Shown piece by piece: positions 1-6,044 of a stretch of DNA of 9,121 nt. The translations under genes and the position numbers were made by a program. The stretch's first letter is position 1, and the number at the start of each line of letters is the position of its first letter. The notes under the pieces are model-generated. The model saw only the letters and a list, made by a program, of their open reading frames with translations. It searched no databases and had not been told where the DNA came from. The DNA comes from CAWUJT01 sp963922715 (lineage in GTDB: Bacteria > Pseudomonadota > Alphaproteobacteria > Rhodobacterales > Rhodobacteraceae). The stretch is from contig CAWUJT010000091.1 of the NCBI GenBank assembly GCA_963922715.1, positions 1-9,121 on the forward strand, written 5' to 3'.

Positions 1-58
1 CCTCCAGCGCGAAACTGGACAATCTGAACGCCACTAAAAAAATCCCGCAACAGAGCTT

Positions 59-72
59 TTGATCCATATCAA
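59..72. promoter_or_regulatory. FNR/FnrL-type binding site upstream of ccoG
   Basis: The sequence reads TTGAT-CCAT-ATCAA, an exact match to the FNR/FnrL/FixK consensus TTGAT-N4-ATCAA. Its centre (65.5) is about 57 bp before the ccoG ATG. If the factor acts as a class II activator, with its site centred near -41.5, transcription would start near 107. That would put a weak TATGTC -10 at 95-100 and leave a leader of about 16 nt carrying the GAGAG ribosome site. cbb3 oxidase genes are classic low-oxygen targets of this regulator family. The match is seen directly; binding and the start point are inferred. Confidence 0.88.
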
Positions 73-122
73 TGTGCCGGCAGAGTGTGCACAGTATGTC
101 GAGTTGAAACCCGAGAGAAACG

Positions 123-1541
123 ATGTCTGAAACAACCCCGCCTTCGCTGTACGCTGCTCAGGAACCTGTTTTCCCGCGCCGCGTAACGGGAAAATTTCGT
201 ACCTTAAAATGGTGGATCATGGGGATTACCCTTGGGATCTACTACCTCACCCCCTGGATCCGTTGGGACCGGGGCCCTTCTCTCCCTGACCAAGCTGTCT
301 TGGTCGACTTGGCTGGGCGCCGCTTTTACTTCTTCTGGATCGAAATCTGGCCCCATGAGTTTTACTTCGTGGCGGGGCTTTTGATCATGGCGGGGCTCGG
401 CCTTTTTCTGTTTACCTCGGCTTTGGGCCGTGTGTGGTGTGGATACAGCTGCCCACAGACGGTTTGGACCGATCTGTTTATCCTTGTCGAGCGTTGGATA
501 GAAGGCGATCGCAACGCCCGGGTGCGGCTTTGGAATGCAAAATGGTCGTTTCACAAAATTCGGCTGCGGCTGGTGAAGTGGACAGTGTGGCTATTGATCG
601 CTGTCGCCACCGGCGGCGCTTGGGTGTTCTACTTTGCCGATGCCCCCACACTCGCGCGCGATCTGGTCACGTTCAATGCGCCTTATGTGGCCTATGCCAC
701 GATTTTTATCCTCACCATGACCACCTTCATCTTTGGTGGGTTTATGCGGGAACAGGTGTGTATTTACATGTGCCCCTGGCCGCGCATTCAAGGCGCAATG
801 ATGGACAAGGAGACATTGACGGTTGGTTATCGCGATTGGCGCGGGGAGCCACGGGGGAAGAAACAAAAGAATACCACGGGCGATTGCATCGATTGTATGG
901 CTTGCGTGAACGTGTGCCCGATGGGGATCGACATTCGTGACGGTCAACAGTTGGAGTGCATCACCTGTGCGTTGTGCATCGATGCCTGTGACGACGTGAT
1001 GGAAAAGATCGGCAAGCCCCGCGGTCTGATCGATTACCTCGCGTTGTCTGATGAACCCCGCGAACGTACCGGGGAGCCACCGCGCCCCATCTGGCAGCAT
1101 GTGTTCCGCCCTCGGGTGATCCTTTACACAGTGCTGTGGAGCTTCATTGGCATCGGCCTTGTCTGGGCGCTTTTCGTACGGTCAGACATTGGCCTGAACG
1201 TCGAGCCAATCCGCAACCCGCAGTATGTGGTGTTGTCAGACGGCTCCGTTCGCAACACCTATGAGATGCGGATCCGCAATCTTACTGGAGACGCCCGTGA
1301 ATTCCGGATCATGCTGAGTTCGGACGAGATCCTGCGCGTTGAAGTTGAAACAGAAGGCCCGATGCCGGGCCATGTGCTTGTCCCGGCAAATGAGACCTTT
1401 GCAGCGCGCGTTTATGTCATCGCCCGTCCGCAAGATCCGGCCGCGTCAGAGGATGTGACACACTTGCGTCTTTGGGTGGAGGATGTTGAGACCGATGCCA
1501 GAGCAGGCAAAGCCACTGTCTTTCATGGAAGGGAGCCATAA
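123..1541 (+). CDS. ccoG: CcoG/RdxA/FixG polyferredoxin, cbb3 oxidase assembly
   Basis: This 472-residue protein is a membrane-bound iron-sulfur protein for assembly of cbb3 cytochrome c oxidase; CcoG homologues have been reported to act as cupric reductases supplying Cu(I) for the oxidase. Hydrophobic segments lie near residues 30-46, 79-99, 151-171, 187-207 and 334-352. Two CxxCxxCxxxC ferredoxin motifs use C255/C258/C261/C265 and C279/C282/C285/C289. Further conserved cysteines are in WCGYSCPQ (C106, C110) and CIYMCPWPR (C213, C217). Residues from about 355 form the periplasmic Ig-like FixG C-terminal domain. The length is normal for the family. The ATG follows a weak GAGAG ribosome site. 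It is the first gene of the ccoGHIS cluster, its stop codon overlaps the ccoH start by one base (TAATG), and an FNR box lies 50 bp upstream, so low-oxygen induction is likely. Confidence 0.97.
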   Translation: MSETTPPSLYAAQEPVFPRRVTGKFRTLKWWIMGITLGIYYLTPWIRWDRGPSLPDQAVLVDLAGRRFYFFWIEIWPHEFYFVAGLLIMAGLGLFLFTSALGRVWCGYSCPQTVWTDLFILVERWIEGDRNARVRLWNAKWSFHKIRLRLVKWTVWLLIAVATGGAWVFYFADAPTLARDLVTFNAPYVAYATIFILTMTTFIFGGFMREQVCIYMCPWPRIQGAMMDKETLTVGYRDWRGEPRGKKQKNTTGDCIDCMACVNVCPMGIDIRDGQQLECITCALCIDACDDVMEKIGKPRGLIDYLALSDEPRERTGEPPRPIWQHVFRPRVILYTVLWSFIGIGLVWALFVRSDIGLNVEPIRNPQYVVLSDGSVRNTYEMRIRNLTGDAREFRIMLSSDEILRVEVETEGPMPGHVLVPANETFAARVYVIARPQDPAASEDVTHLRLWVEDVETDARAGKATVFHGREP

Positions 1542-2002
1542 TGTCAGATCAAAAAGAACTCAAAGGCGGTCATGTTGCCGCGATTTTCGGAGGTGCCTTT
1601 ACAATCATCATCGCCGTGAACCTTGTCTTGGCCACTCAGGCGGTGCGCACCTTTCCGGGACTTGAGGTGAAAAATTCCTATGTCGCAAGTCAAAGTTTCG
1701 AGCGCAAGCGTGCTGCGCAAGTCGCCCTTGGATGGGAAACAGCTGCAACTATTTCCGAAGGTCGTTTATCCTTGACCATTGCCGATGCTGCGGGCCCTGT
1801 TTTGGCCGAGATCGTCTCTGCCCAGCTTGGGCGGGCGACCCACGTCGCAGATGATCGTCCGTTAGAGTTCACCTACCAAAACGGCAGTTTTGTCGCAGAT
1901 GTCAAAGATCTTGCCCCAGGGATATGGGAGCTGCGCCTTGAAGCGAAATCCGCCGATGGCACAGCCTTCCGTCAACGGTTAGAGCTTTACGTGCGGCCAT
2001 GA
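1541..2002 (+). CDS. ccoH: CcoH/FixH cbb3 oxidase assembly protein
   Basis: This 153-residue protein of the FixH family has one N-terminal membrane anchor (about residues 12-33) and a periplasmic domain. CcoH proteins associate with the cbb3 oxidase, contacting CcoN, and are needed for its assembly or stability. Visible family features are the stretch GLEVKNSYVASQSF (40-53), the GW pair at 64-65 in RAAQVALGW, and the C-terminal PGIWELRLEA (126-135). The ATG has a good ribosome site (GGAAGGGAG, 1527-1535) inside the end of ccoG. Its start overlaps the ccoG stop by one base and its stop overlaps the ccoI start by four (ATGA), so translational coupling is likely. The family is poorly conserved overall, but length, topology and context all agree. 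Confidence 0.94.
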   Translation: MSDQKELKGGHVAAIFGGAFTIIIAVNLVLATQAVRTFPGLEVKNSYVASQSFERKRAAQVALGWETAATISEGRLSLTIADAAGPVLAEIVSAQLGRATHVADDRPLEFTYQNGSFVADVKDLAPGIWELRLEAKSADGTAFRQRLELYVRP

Positions 2003-4125
2003 GTGTTGCGGCCTGTCCAGGATGTGTGACAGCCGGGCCTACGGCTGAGCGTCTGGCCCACGATATCGCCCTGCCCACCCATGAGCTGATCCTGCCCCGC
2101 ATTCATTGTTTGGCCTGTATCAACGCTGTCGAACAGGCTTTGCATTCTGTGCCGGACATTGAAAGCGCCAGGGTTAATCTCAGCCGCAAGCGCGTTTCGA
2201 TCTTGGCACGCAATCCAGCAGCGGATCCGACACCTTGGATCGAACATCTGTCTGCCCTTGGCTATGAGGCGCATGAGGCGCGGCAGACCCAGGGCAATAC
2301 GAAAATGCAAGGCTTGGTCTTGCGTCTTGGTATCTCTGGTTTTGCGATGATGAATGTGATGTTGCTGTCGGTCGCGGTTTGGTCCGGCGCAACAGATGCA
2401 ACACGTGATCTTTTTCACTGGATTTCAGCCGCCATCGCCTTACCTGCGACGTTGTTTTGTGCCGAACCCTTTTTCTCCAACGCTTGGTCTGCGATAAAGG
2501 CGCGCCGCCTCAACATGGATGTGCCGATTGCCCTGGCGATATTTCTGGCATGTATGGTCTCTGTATATGAAACGATGCACAGCGGGGCACATGCCTATTT
2601 CGATGCGGCGCTATCTTTGACCTTTTTCCTTCTAGCAGGCCGCACCTTGGATGCCTGGATGCGGAGCAATGCGCGCTCTGCGGCGGCCGATCTTGCGGCG
2701 TTGGAGCCGCGCCGTGTGATAACGCTTGTTGAGGGGCAGCAGCAAAGCCGCGCCATTGATGACATCGCCGTCGGGACCGAGATACACCTGACAGCGGGGA
2801 TGCGTGTTCCCTTGGATGCACTTTTACTGTCAGAGCGCACCGAGATTGATCGTAGTGCCCTGACGGGGGAGAGTGAGACAAGTATCGTACTCCAAGGCGC
2901 ACACCTTACTGCCGGTGAGATTGTGGTGTGCGGCCCAATTTCAGCCCGCACAACGGTTCCAAGTTCTCAATCCACGCTACGCCGCATGGTTGAGCTTGCT
3001 TCCATTGCAGAAGCAGCGCGCGGTCGATACAGCAGCCTTGCGGATCGGGCGGCACAGCTTTATGCGCCTGTGATCCATGGCTTGTCTTTGGTAGGGGGGA
3101 TGGTCTGGTTCTTCCTTACGGGGGACGTGCATAAAGCGGTGATGGTGGCGATTGCAACATTGATCATCACCTGTCCGTGTGCTCTGGGTCTGGCGGTTCC
3201 TGCCGTGGCAACCGTGGCAACAAATCGGATCTTCCGGCTTGGGGCGCTGGTGAAGTCTGACACCGCACTAGAGCGGTTGGCAACCGTGACAACCATCGCT
3301 TTTGACAAAACAGGGACGCTGACACAATCTGCCCTAATCGTACCTGCAAACTTTTCCATCGAAGAGTGCCAAGTTCTTAAAGCACTCGCCATGGCATCAC
3401 AGCATCCGTTAAGTCAAAGCCTGTTGCCTGCTCTGGCGGATGTAACGGCGGCAGCGGTCAGTGGGCTCAAAGAATATCGTGGTCAAGGTATTTGGGGGCG
3501 TTGGAACGGGCAGGACGTCCGTCTAGGGTCTGGGGCTTGGGTTGGAGCGGAGGCGTCTACTGTATTCCAGTTTGGTAAAACCATTCATCCGCTAAGCCGC
3601 ACAGAGCATCTGATCCCTGGAGCAAAAGACACGATCCGACAGCTTCAAGACCAAGGATATGATGTGCATCTTGTTTCTGGCGATAAGCAGGCCAGTGCTG
3701 CGGCAATGGCGCGTGATCTAAACATCGCAAAAGTGCATGCCGAGATGACGCCAGAGGCCAAGCAAACCTTCGTTGCAGACATACAAGCAAAGGGGGAGCA
3801 CCTGTTGATGGTCGGCGACGGGTTGAATGATACGTTGGCCTTAACCCAAGCCTGGGCGTCTATTGCGCCTGGGTCTGCGCTTGAGGCCAGTCAGAATGCC
3901 GCCGATATTGTCCTACTCGATGGTGATCTTGCAAAGATACCGGAAACGCTGCGTCTTGCAAAAAGTGCGCGTCGCCGCATCTTGGAAAACTTTGCGCTTG
4001 CCGCGAGCTATAACGCGGTGGCGATTCCAATCGCGCTTTCTGGTTTTGCGAGTCCGCTTTTTGCCGCCTTGGCGATGTCGCTCAGTTCGATTACAGTAAC
4101 ACTAAATGCGTTGCGTGTGAGGTGA
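1999..4125 (+). CDS. ccoI: CcoI/FixI P1B-type copper-translocating ATPase
   Basis: This 708-residue P-type ATPase is of the CcoI/FixI (CtpA-like) branch, which exports Cu(I) across the inner membrane for metallation of cbb3 oxidase rather than for copper tolerance. An N-terminal ACPGC pair (C6, C9) precedes a heavy-metal-associated domain with IHCLAC (C37, C40). The actuator motif is TGES at 289-292. The membrane metal site is CPC at 392-394. The phosphorylated aspartate is D436 in DKTGT. HP is at 469-470 and GDGLND at 606-611. The C-terminal membrane pair carries YN at 671-672 and MSLSS at 692-696, the conserved metal-site region. About eight membrane segments are expected, and every catalytic motif is intact. 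The ATG overlaps the ccoH stop by four bases. Expression is presumably tied to the FNR box before ccoG. Confidence 0.96.
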   Translation: MSVAACPGCVTAGPTAERLAHDIALPTHELILPRIHCLACINAVEQALHSVPDIESARVNLSRKRVSILARNPAADPTPWIEHLSALGYEAHEARQTQGNTKMQGLVLRLGISGFAMMNVMLLSVAVWSGATDATRDLFHWISAAIALPATLFCAEPFFSNAWSAIKARRLNMDVPIALAIFLACMVSVYETMHSGAHAYFDAALSLTFFLLAGRTLDAWMRSNARSAAADLAALEPRRVITLVEGQQQSRAIDDIAVGTEIHLTAGMRVPLDALLLSERTEIDRSALTGESETSIVLQGAHLTAGEIVVCGPISARTTVPSSQSTLRRMVELASIAEAARGRYSSLADRAAQLYAPVIHGLSLVGGMVWFFLTGDVHKAVMVAIATLIITCPCALGLAVPAVATVATNRIFRLGALVKSDTALERLATVTTIAFDKTGTLTQSALIVPANFSIEECQVLKALAMASQHPLSQSLLPALADVTAAAVSGLKEYRGQGIWGRWNGQDVRLGSGAWVGAEASTVFQFGKTIHPLSRTEHLIPGAKDTIRQLQDQGYDVHLVSGDKQASAAAMARDLNIAKVHAEMTPEAKQTFVADIQAKGEHLLMVGDGLNDTLALTQAWASIAPGSALEASQNAADIVLLDGDLAKIPETLRLAKSARRRILENFALAASYNAVAIPIALSGFASPLFAALAMSLSSITVTLNALRVR

Positions 4126-4128
4126 TTT

Positions 4129-4281
4129 ATGAACGTGTTGGTAGTCCTTGTTCCAATTTCTCTGTTTCTTGGTCTTGGGGCCCTGGGTGCGTTTGTCTGG
4201 ACGCTCAAAGCCGGGCAATACGATGACTTAGAAGGTGATGCGGCACGCGCGTTGTTTCGTGATGATGATAAATCAAACTAA
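4129..4281 (+). CDS. ccoS: CcoS cbb3 oxidase maturation protein
   Basis: This short gene encodes 50 residues. One membrane segment covers about residues 3-24, followed by WTLKAGQYDDLEG (24-36), which is the family signature (aromatic-x-x-K-x-GQYDD-LEG), and a short acidic tail. CcoS is needed for activity of cbb3 oxidase, and loss in Rhodobacter gives oxidase lacking haem b or copper in CcoN. The ATG lies 3 bp after the ccoI stop, and its ribosome site GAGGTGA (4119-4125) overlaps the end of ccoI, which points to coupled translation. It completes the canonical ccoG-H-I-S order. The gene is easily missed because of its size. Confidence 0.95.
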   Translation: MNVLVVLVPISLFLGLGALGAFVWTLKAGQYDDLEGDAARALFRDDDKSN

Positions 4282-4306
4282 GCCAAATTTTTGATCCCAG
4301 AATTTT

Positions 4307-4912
4307 ATGAGTTTTTTTGGTGCGGCATTTTCTGGCTTTGCCTTGGGGCTATCGCTTATTTTGGCTATTGGCGCACAAAACGCTTTTGTTTTACGGCAGG
4401 GGCTTCACGGGCGTCACGTTTTCGCTGTTGCGCTGACTTGCGCCACATCTGATGCTTTGCTGATTGCAGCAGGGGTAGCCGGTTTCGGCAGCTTGGTAGC
4501 AGCCGCCCCTTGGATTGTGCCTGTCTTGACATGGGGTGGTGCTGCTTTCCTCTTTATTTATGGCGCGCGTGCATTTTGGGCCGCCTGGCAAGGCGGGACT
4601 GCATTAGACCCTGTACAAGATGAGACCTCTTTAAAAGCGACATTACTGACTTGTCTTGCGCTCACATGGCTGAATCCACATGTCTACCTGGATACCGTTG
4701 CGCTTTTGGGCAGCATTGCTGCAAGCTCAAGCAGGCCATGGGTTTTTGGTGGTGGTGCGATTGTTGCCTCTTTTAGCTTCTTTTTTAGCTTGGCTTATGG
4801 GGCAACTTTCCTGCGACCACTGTTTTCAAGGCCACGTACTTGGCAAATCCTTGAAATGGGTATTGGTCTTGTGATGTGGGCCATCGCTGTTAAATTGATT
4901 GTACTACTCTAA
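4307..4912 (+). CDS. LysE/ArgO-family amino acid exporter
   Basis: This 201-residue, strongly hydrophobic protein has the length of the LysE/ArgO family of amino acid exporters. Family motifs are GAQNAFVLRQGL (22-33) and TWLNPHVYLDT (120-130). Hydrophobic segments lie near 6-26, 38-60, 68-92, 110-136, 146-170 and 180-201. Members pump lysine, arginine or other amino acids out of the cell; ArgO is the closest well-known match by motif, but the substrate cannot be read from the sequence. No clear ribosome site precedes the ATG. The gene begins 25 bp after ccoS on the same strand, so read-through from the cco operon is possible, although no link to cbb3 assembly is known. It converges on the regulator gene that follows. 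LysE-type genes are often paired with a divergent LysR-type regulator; none is here. Confidence 0.9.
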   Translation: MSFFGAAFSGFALGLSLILAIGAQNAFVLRQGLHGRHVFAVALTCATSDALLIAAGVAGFGSLVAAAPWIVPVLTWGGAAFLFIYGARAFWAAWQGGTALDPVQDETSLKATLLTCLALTWLNPHVYLDTVALLGSIAASSSRPWVFGGGAIVASFSFFFSLAYGATFLRPLFSRPRTWQILEMGIGLVMWAIAVKLIVLL

Positions 4913-4931
4913 TTGCAAAACCCACTTAATC

Positions 4932-4967
4932 GGTTGATTTATTTATCTAATATATACGATCTCAACC
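4932..4967. repeat. Inverted repeat GGTTGA/TCAACC between convergent genes
   Basis: GGTTGA (4932-4937) and TCAACC (4962-4967) form six-base arms around a 24-base AT-rich spacer. The right arm covers the stop codon of the minus-strand regulator. It sits in the 49-bp gap between two convergent genes, where a two-way terminator would be expected. The arms are short, the loop is long and there is no clean T run, so a role in termination is weak inference. Confidence 0.25.
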
Positions 4968-5474
4968 ATGTAACTGGCGCACCTGTTGTTTATCTTGCTG
5001 TTTGGTCTTATAGGACTTGGCTGAATGTTCCTTAAAATCTTCCAAGGCGGCAATAAGCTTCCTTAAGATATCTTCATCGTTCACCTGCGACAAAGACGCC
5101 AAAACCTGCTGCCCGAGCTCGGTCTTCAGCAGTTTGTTTCGGTTGACCATTTCATTTGCCGCTGAAATCGTGTTTGACTCTTCTGAGTTGGTTATTTTGG
5201 ACAGGAGCGTTTCTGGTGAAATATTGAGAATATCGCAAATATCAACCAGCCGAGACACAGAGATCCGATTGACCCCAATTTCATATTTTTGGAGCTGCTG
5301 GGATGAAATTCCCAAAATCTCAGCCAAAGCTTTTTTTGTATATCCTGCCGCGACTCTACGCTTCCTGATCTCTTCACCAAGCTCAAAGTCAAGCGGTTGA
5401 ACCGAACGCTGTAAGGCATATTTGCGAGAGGTCTTTTGTTTGGCGATTTCTGCTTTGCGCGTGTTTTGTACCAT
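4962..5474 (-). CDS. Xre-family helix-turn-helix regulator
   Basis: This DNA-binding protein has 170 residues from the ATG at 5474. An in-frame GTG at 5498 would add eight residues; neither start has a convincing ribosome site, and ATG is preferred. Numbered from the GTG, a Xre/Cro-type domain spans about 40-99, with the helix-turn-helix near TKKALAEILGISSQQLQKYE (54-73) and the stretch QKYEIGVNRISVSRL (70-84). The QxQKYExGxNRIS pattern is typical of alphaproteobacterial regulators of the PraR/PhrR type. The C-terminal half is helical (about 113-157) and may form dimers; the tail is rich in K and Q. No ligand or metal domain is visible. The gene is more AT-rich than typA or ccoG, which could mean transfer. 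It converges on the exporter gene and has an AT-rich gap with a perfect palindrome behind it, so autoregulation is plausible. Target genes are unknown. Confidence 0.85.
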   Translation of the reverse strand: MVQNTRKAEIAKQKTSRKYALQRSVQPLDFELGEEIRKRRVAAGYTKKALAEILGISSQQLQKYEIGVNRISVSRLVDICDILNISPETLLSKITNSEESNTISAANEMVNRNKLLKTELGQQVLASLSQVNDEDILRKLIAALEDFKEHSAKSYKTKQQDKQQVRQLHG

Positions 5475-5582
5475 AGTTTTCAACCAGAAAATGTTCACAA
5501 TATTCTGAATACAGATGTGGCCGATACAAATCTGGAAAACAATTTGTTAAAAATGAAACACTTGCGCATGATAAAATAAGGG

Positions 5583-5608
5583 GCACTGTATGATAATTCA
5601 TACAGTGC
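5583..5608. repeat. Perfect 11-bp-arm palindrome, likely operator
   Basis: The left arm GCACTGTATGA (5583-5593) and right arm TCATACAGTGC (5598-5608) are exact reverse complements around the spacer TAAT. An exact 11-base match at so short a spacing is unlikely by chance. It lies about 110 bp upstream of the regulator's ATG, in the same gap. It could be an operator for that regulator or another dimeric factor. A terminator is less likely because no clean T run directly follows on either strand (the minus strand continues CCCCTTATTTTA). The left arm and spacer contain TATGAT (5589-5594) and GATAAT (5592-5597), so a plus-strand -10 could lie inside it. Confidence 0.75.
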
Positions 5609-5630
5609 GTATGCTAAAAAAGGACGTACC

Positions 5631-5671
5631 AGACAGAAAAGTCAATGATGAGAAAATGTCAAATTCTGTCT
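5631..5671. repeat. Inverted repeat AGACAGAA/TTCTGTCT
   Basis: AGACAGAA (5631-5638) and TTCTGTCT (5664-5671) are exact eight-base reverse complements separated by 25 bases. The loop contains two GTCAA copies in direct orientation (5641-5645 and 5658-5662). It may be a stem in an RNA made from this gap or a pair of protein-binding half-sites; nothing decides between these. Confidence 0.45.
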
Positions 5672-5677
5672 TTACCG

Positions 5678-5692
5678 ATATGCTGCGCATAT
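5678..5692. repeat. Short dyad ATATGC-TGC-GCATAT
   Basis: Six-base arms ATATGC (5678-5683) and GCATAT (5687-5692) flank a three-base centre. It lies seven bases after the previous inverted repeat. As RNA it would give a small tight hairpin; as DNA it would suit a compact dimeric repressor. The function is unknown. Confidence 0.4.
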
Positions 5693-5786
5693 TTGTGAGG
5701 TAATTTAAAATATTAAACCTTTCTGTGACGTCCAATGACCTTTATCTCGCACGGCAAATGATACAGCGCCATATCGATGATCCTGA

Positions 5787-5812
5787 GCGCCTGTGTAGAG
5801 GGCCGCTTTTTT
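5787..5812 (+). terminator. Weak intrinsic terminator-like hairpin with T6
   Basis: GCG-CC (5787-5791) can pair with GG-CCGC (5801-5806) with one bulged C, optionally extended by a T-G pair, around a loop of 7-9 bases. It is followed directly by six T (5807-5812). No annotated plus-strand gene lies upstream within the gap, so if real it would end an unannotated RNA. The stem is short and imperfect; confidence is low. Confidence 0.3.
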
Positions 5813-5870
5813 CACTCAGCAATAGGTGCTAGGTGTGCGCAATAAAAGCAAAGAATAGCCTAGACGACGC

Positions 5871-5978
5871 AAAGGAGGGTATAATGTGTTGTGCTTCATC
5901 TTAGGATATGTGAACACATGCTACTTGGTCTATAGCTTGGTGATAGATACAGGAAGTTCTCTTAATTTAGAGGTATAA
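5871..5978 (+). other. Strong Shine-Dalgarno with two overlapping mini-ORFs
   Basis: AAAGGAGG at 5871-5878 is an eight-base match to the anti-Shine-Dalgarno sequence and the strongest ribosome site seen in the window. Five bases later an ATG at 5884 opens a six-codon frame, M-C-C-A-S-S, ending with TAG at 5902-5904. In another frame a GTG at 5886, seven bases after the site, opens a 30-codon frame ending with TAA at 5976-5978; its product would be hydrophobic in the first two thirds (it begins MLCFILGYV). Neither is recognised. Possibilities are a cysteine-containing leader peptide, a tiny membrane protein, or no gene at all. The ATG also overlaps a TATAAT hexamer (5880-5885), so this may instead be promoter sequence. 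Confidence 0.3.
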
Positions 5979-5979
5979 T
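5974..5979 (+). promoter_or_regulatory. Putative -10 hexamer for kynU
   Basis: A perfect TATAAT lies 65 bp before the kynU ATG and would give a start near 5986 with a leader of about 59 nt. No good -35 is seen at 16-19 bp spacing, so an activator or weak basal activity would be needed. A second TATAAT at 5880-5885 has a similar left flank (GAGGG there, AGAGG here) and also lacks a clear -35. Confidence 0.35.
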
Positions 5980-5990
5980 TATCTGATTGC

Positions 5991-6004
5991 TTGATATGTA
6001 ACAA
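5991..6004. promoter_or_regulatory. Near-consensus FNR-type site upstream of kynU
   Basis: TTGAT-ATGT-AACAA differs from the FNR consensus by one base in the right half-site. Its centre is about 47 bp before the kynU ATG, just downstream of the TATAAT at 5974-5979. That position would suit repression rather than activation. With one mismatch in AT-rich DNA, a chance match is quite possible. Confidence 0.25.
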
Positions 6005-6044
6005 AAGGTTTTTCAGCTCATAAACAAAAATTGAAGGTGCGATT

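Larger units (their letters stand above)
5475..6044. other. AT-rich intergenic gap with dyads and no clear gene
   Basis: This stretch of about 570 bp separates the minus-strand regulator from kynU and has no ORF with recognisable homology. It must contain promoters for both flanking genes. From left to right it holds a short odd palindrome AACAA-T-TTGTT (5539-5549), a perfect 11-bp-arm palindrome (5583-5608), two more dyads (5631-5671, 5678-5692), a hairpin followed by T6 (5787-5812), a strong Shine-Dalgarno with mini-ORFs (5871-5978), a small dyad ATGTG-AA-CACAT (5908-5919), two TATAAT hexamers and a near-FNR site before kynU. Several of these are listed separately. Confidence 0.7.

Noticed and set aside
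3..62. Possible tail of an upstream gene ending with TGA at 60-62
   Set aside because: The short reading frame shows no match to the expected CcoP C-terminus, and another frame also stays open to a stop at 35-37; too little sequence to assign.
204..1100. Open frames antisense to, or out of frame with, ccoG
   Set aside because: ccoG is unambiguous by its cysteine motifs and length; the overlapping frames have shadow-like composition and no ribosome sites.
1999..2120. Second CxxC in the CcoI N-terminus (C6, C9) as a novel metal site
   Set aside because: FixI/CcoI proteins commonly carry extra cysteines before the metal-binding domain, so this is probably an ordinary feature of the family.
5586..5605. 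Resemblance of the palindrome core to a LexA box (CTGT...ACAG)
   Set aside because: The spacing between CTGT and ACAG is 12 bases, not the 8 of the enterobacterial box, and alphaproteobacterial LexA uses GTTC-N7-GTTC.
5884..5904. Tryptophan-type attenuator peptide before kynU
   Set aside because: The six-codon frame has cysteines but no tryptophan, and no terminator/antiterminator pair is visible between it and kynU.
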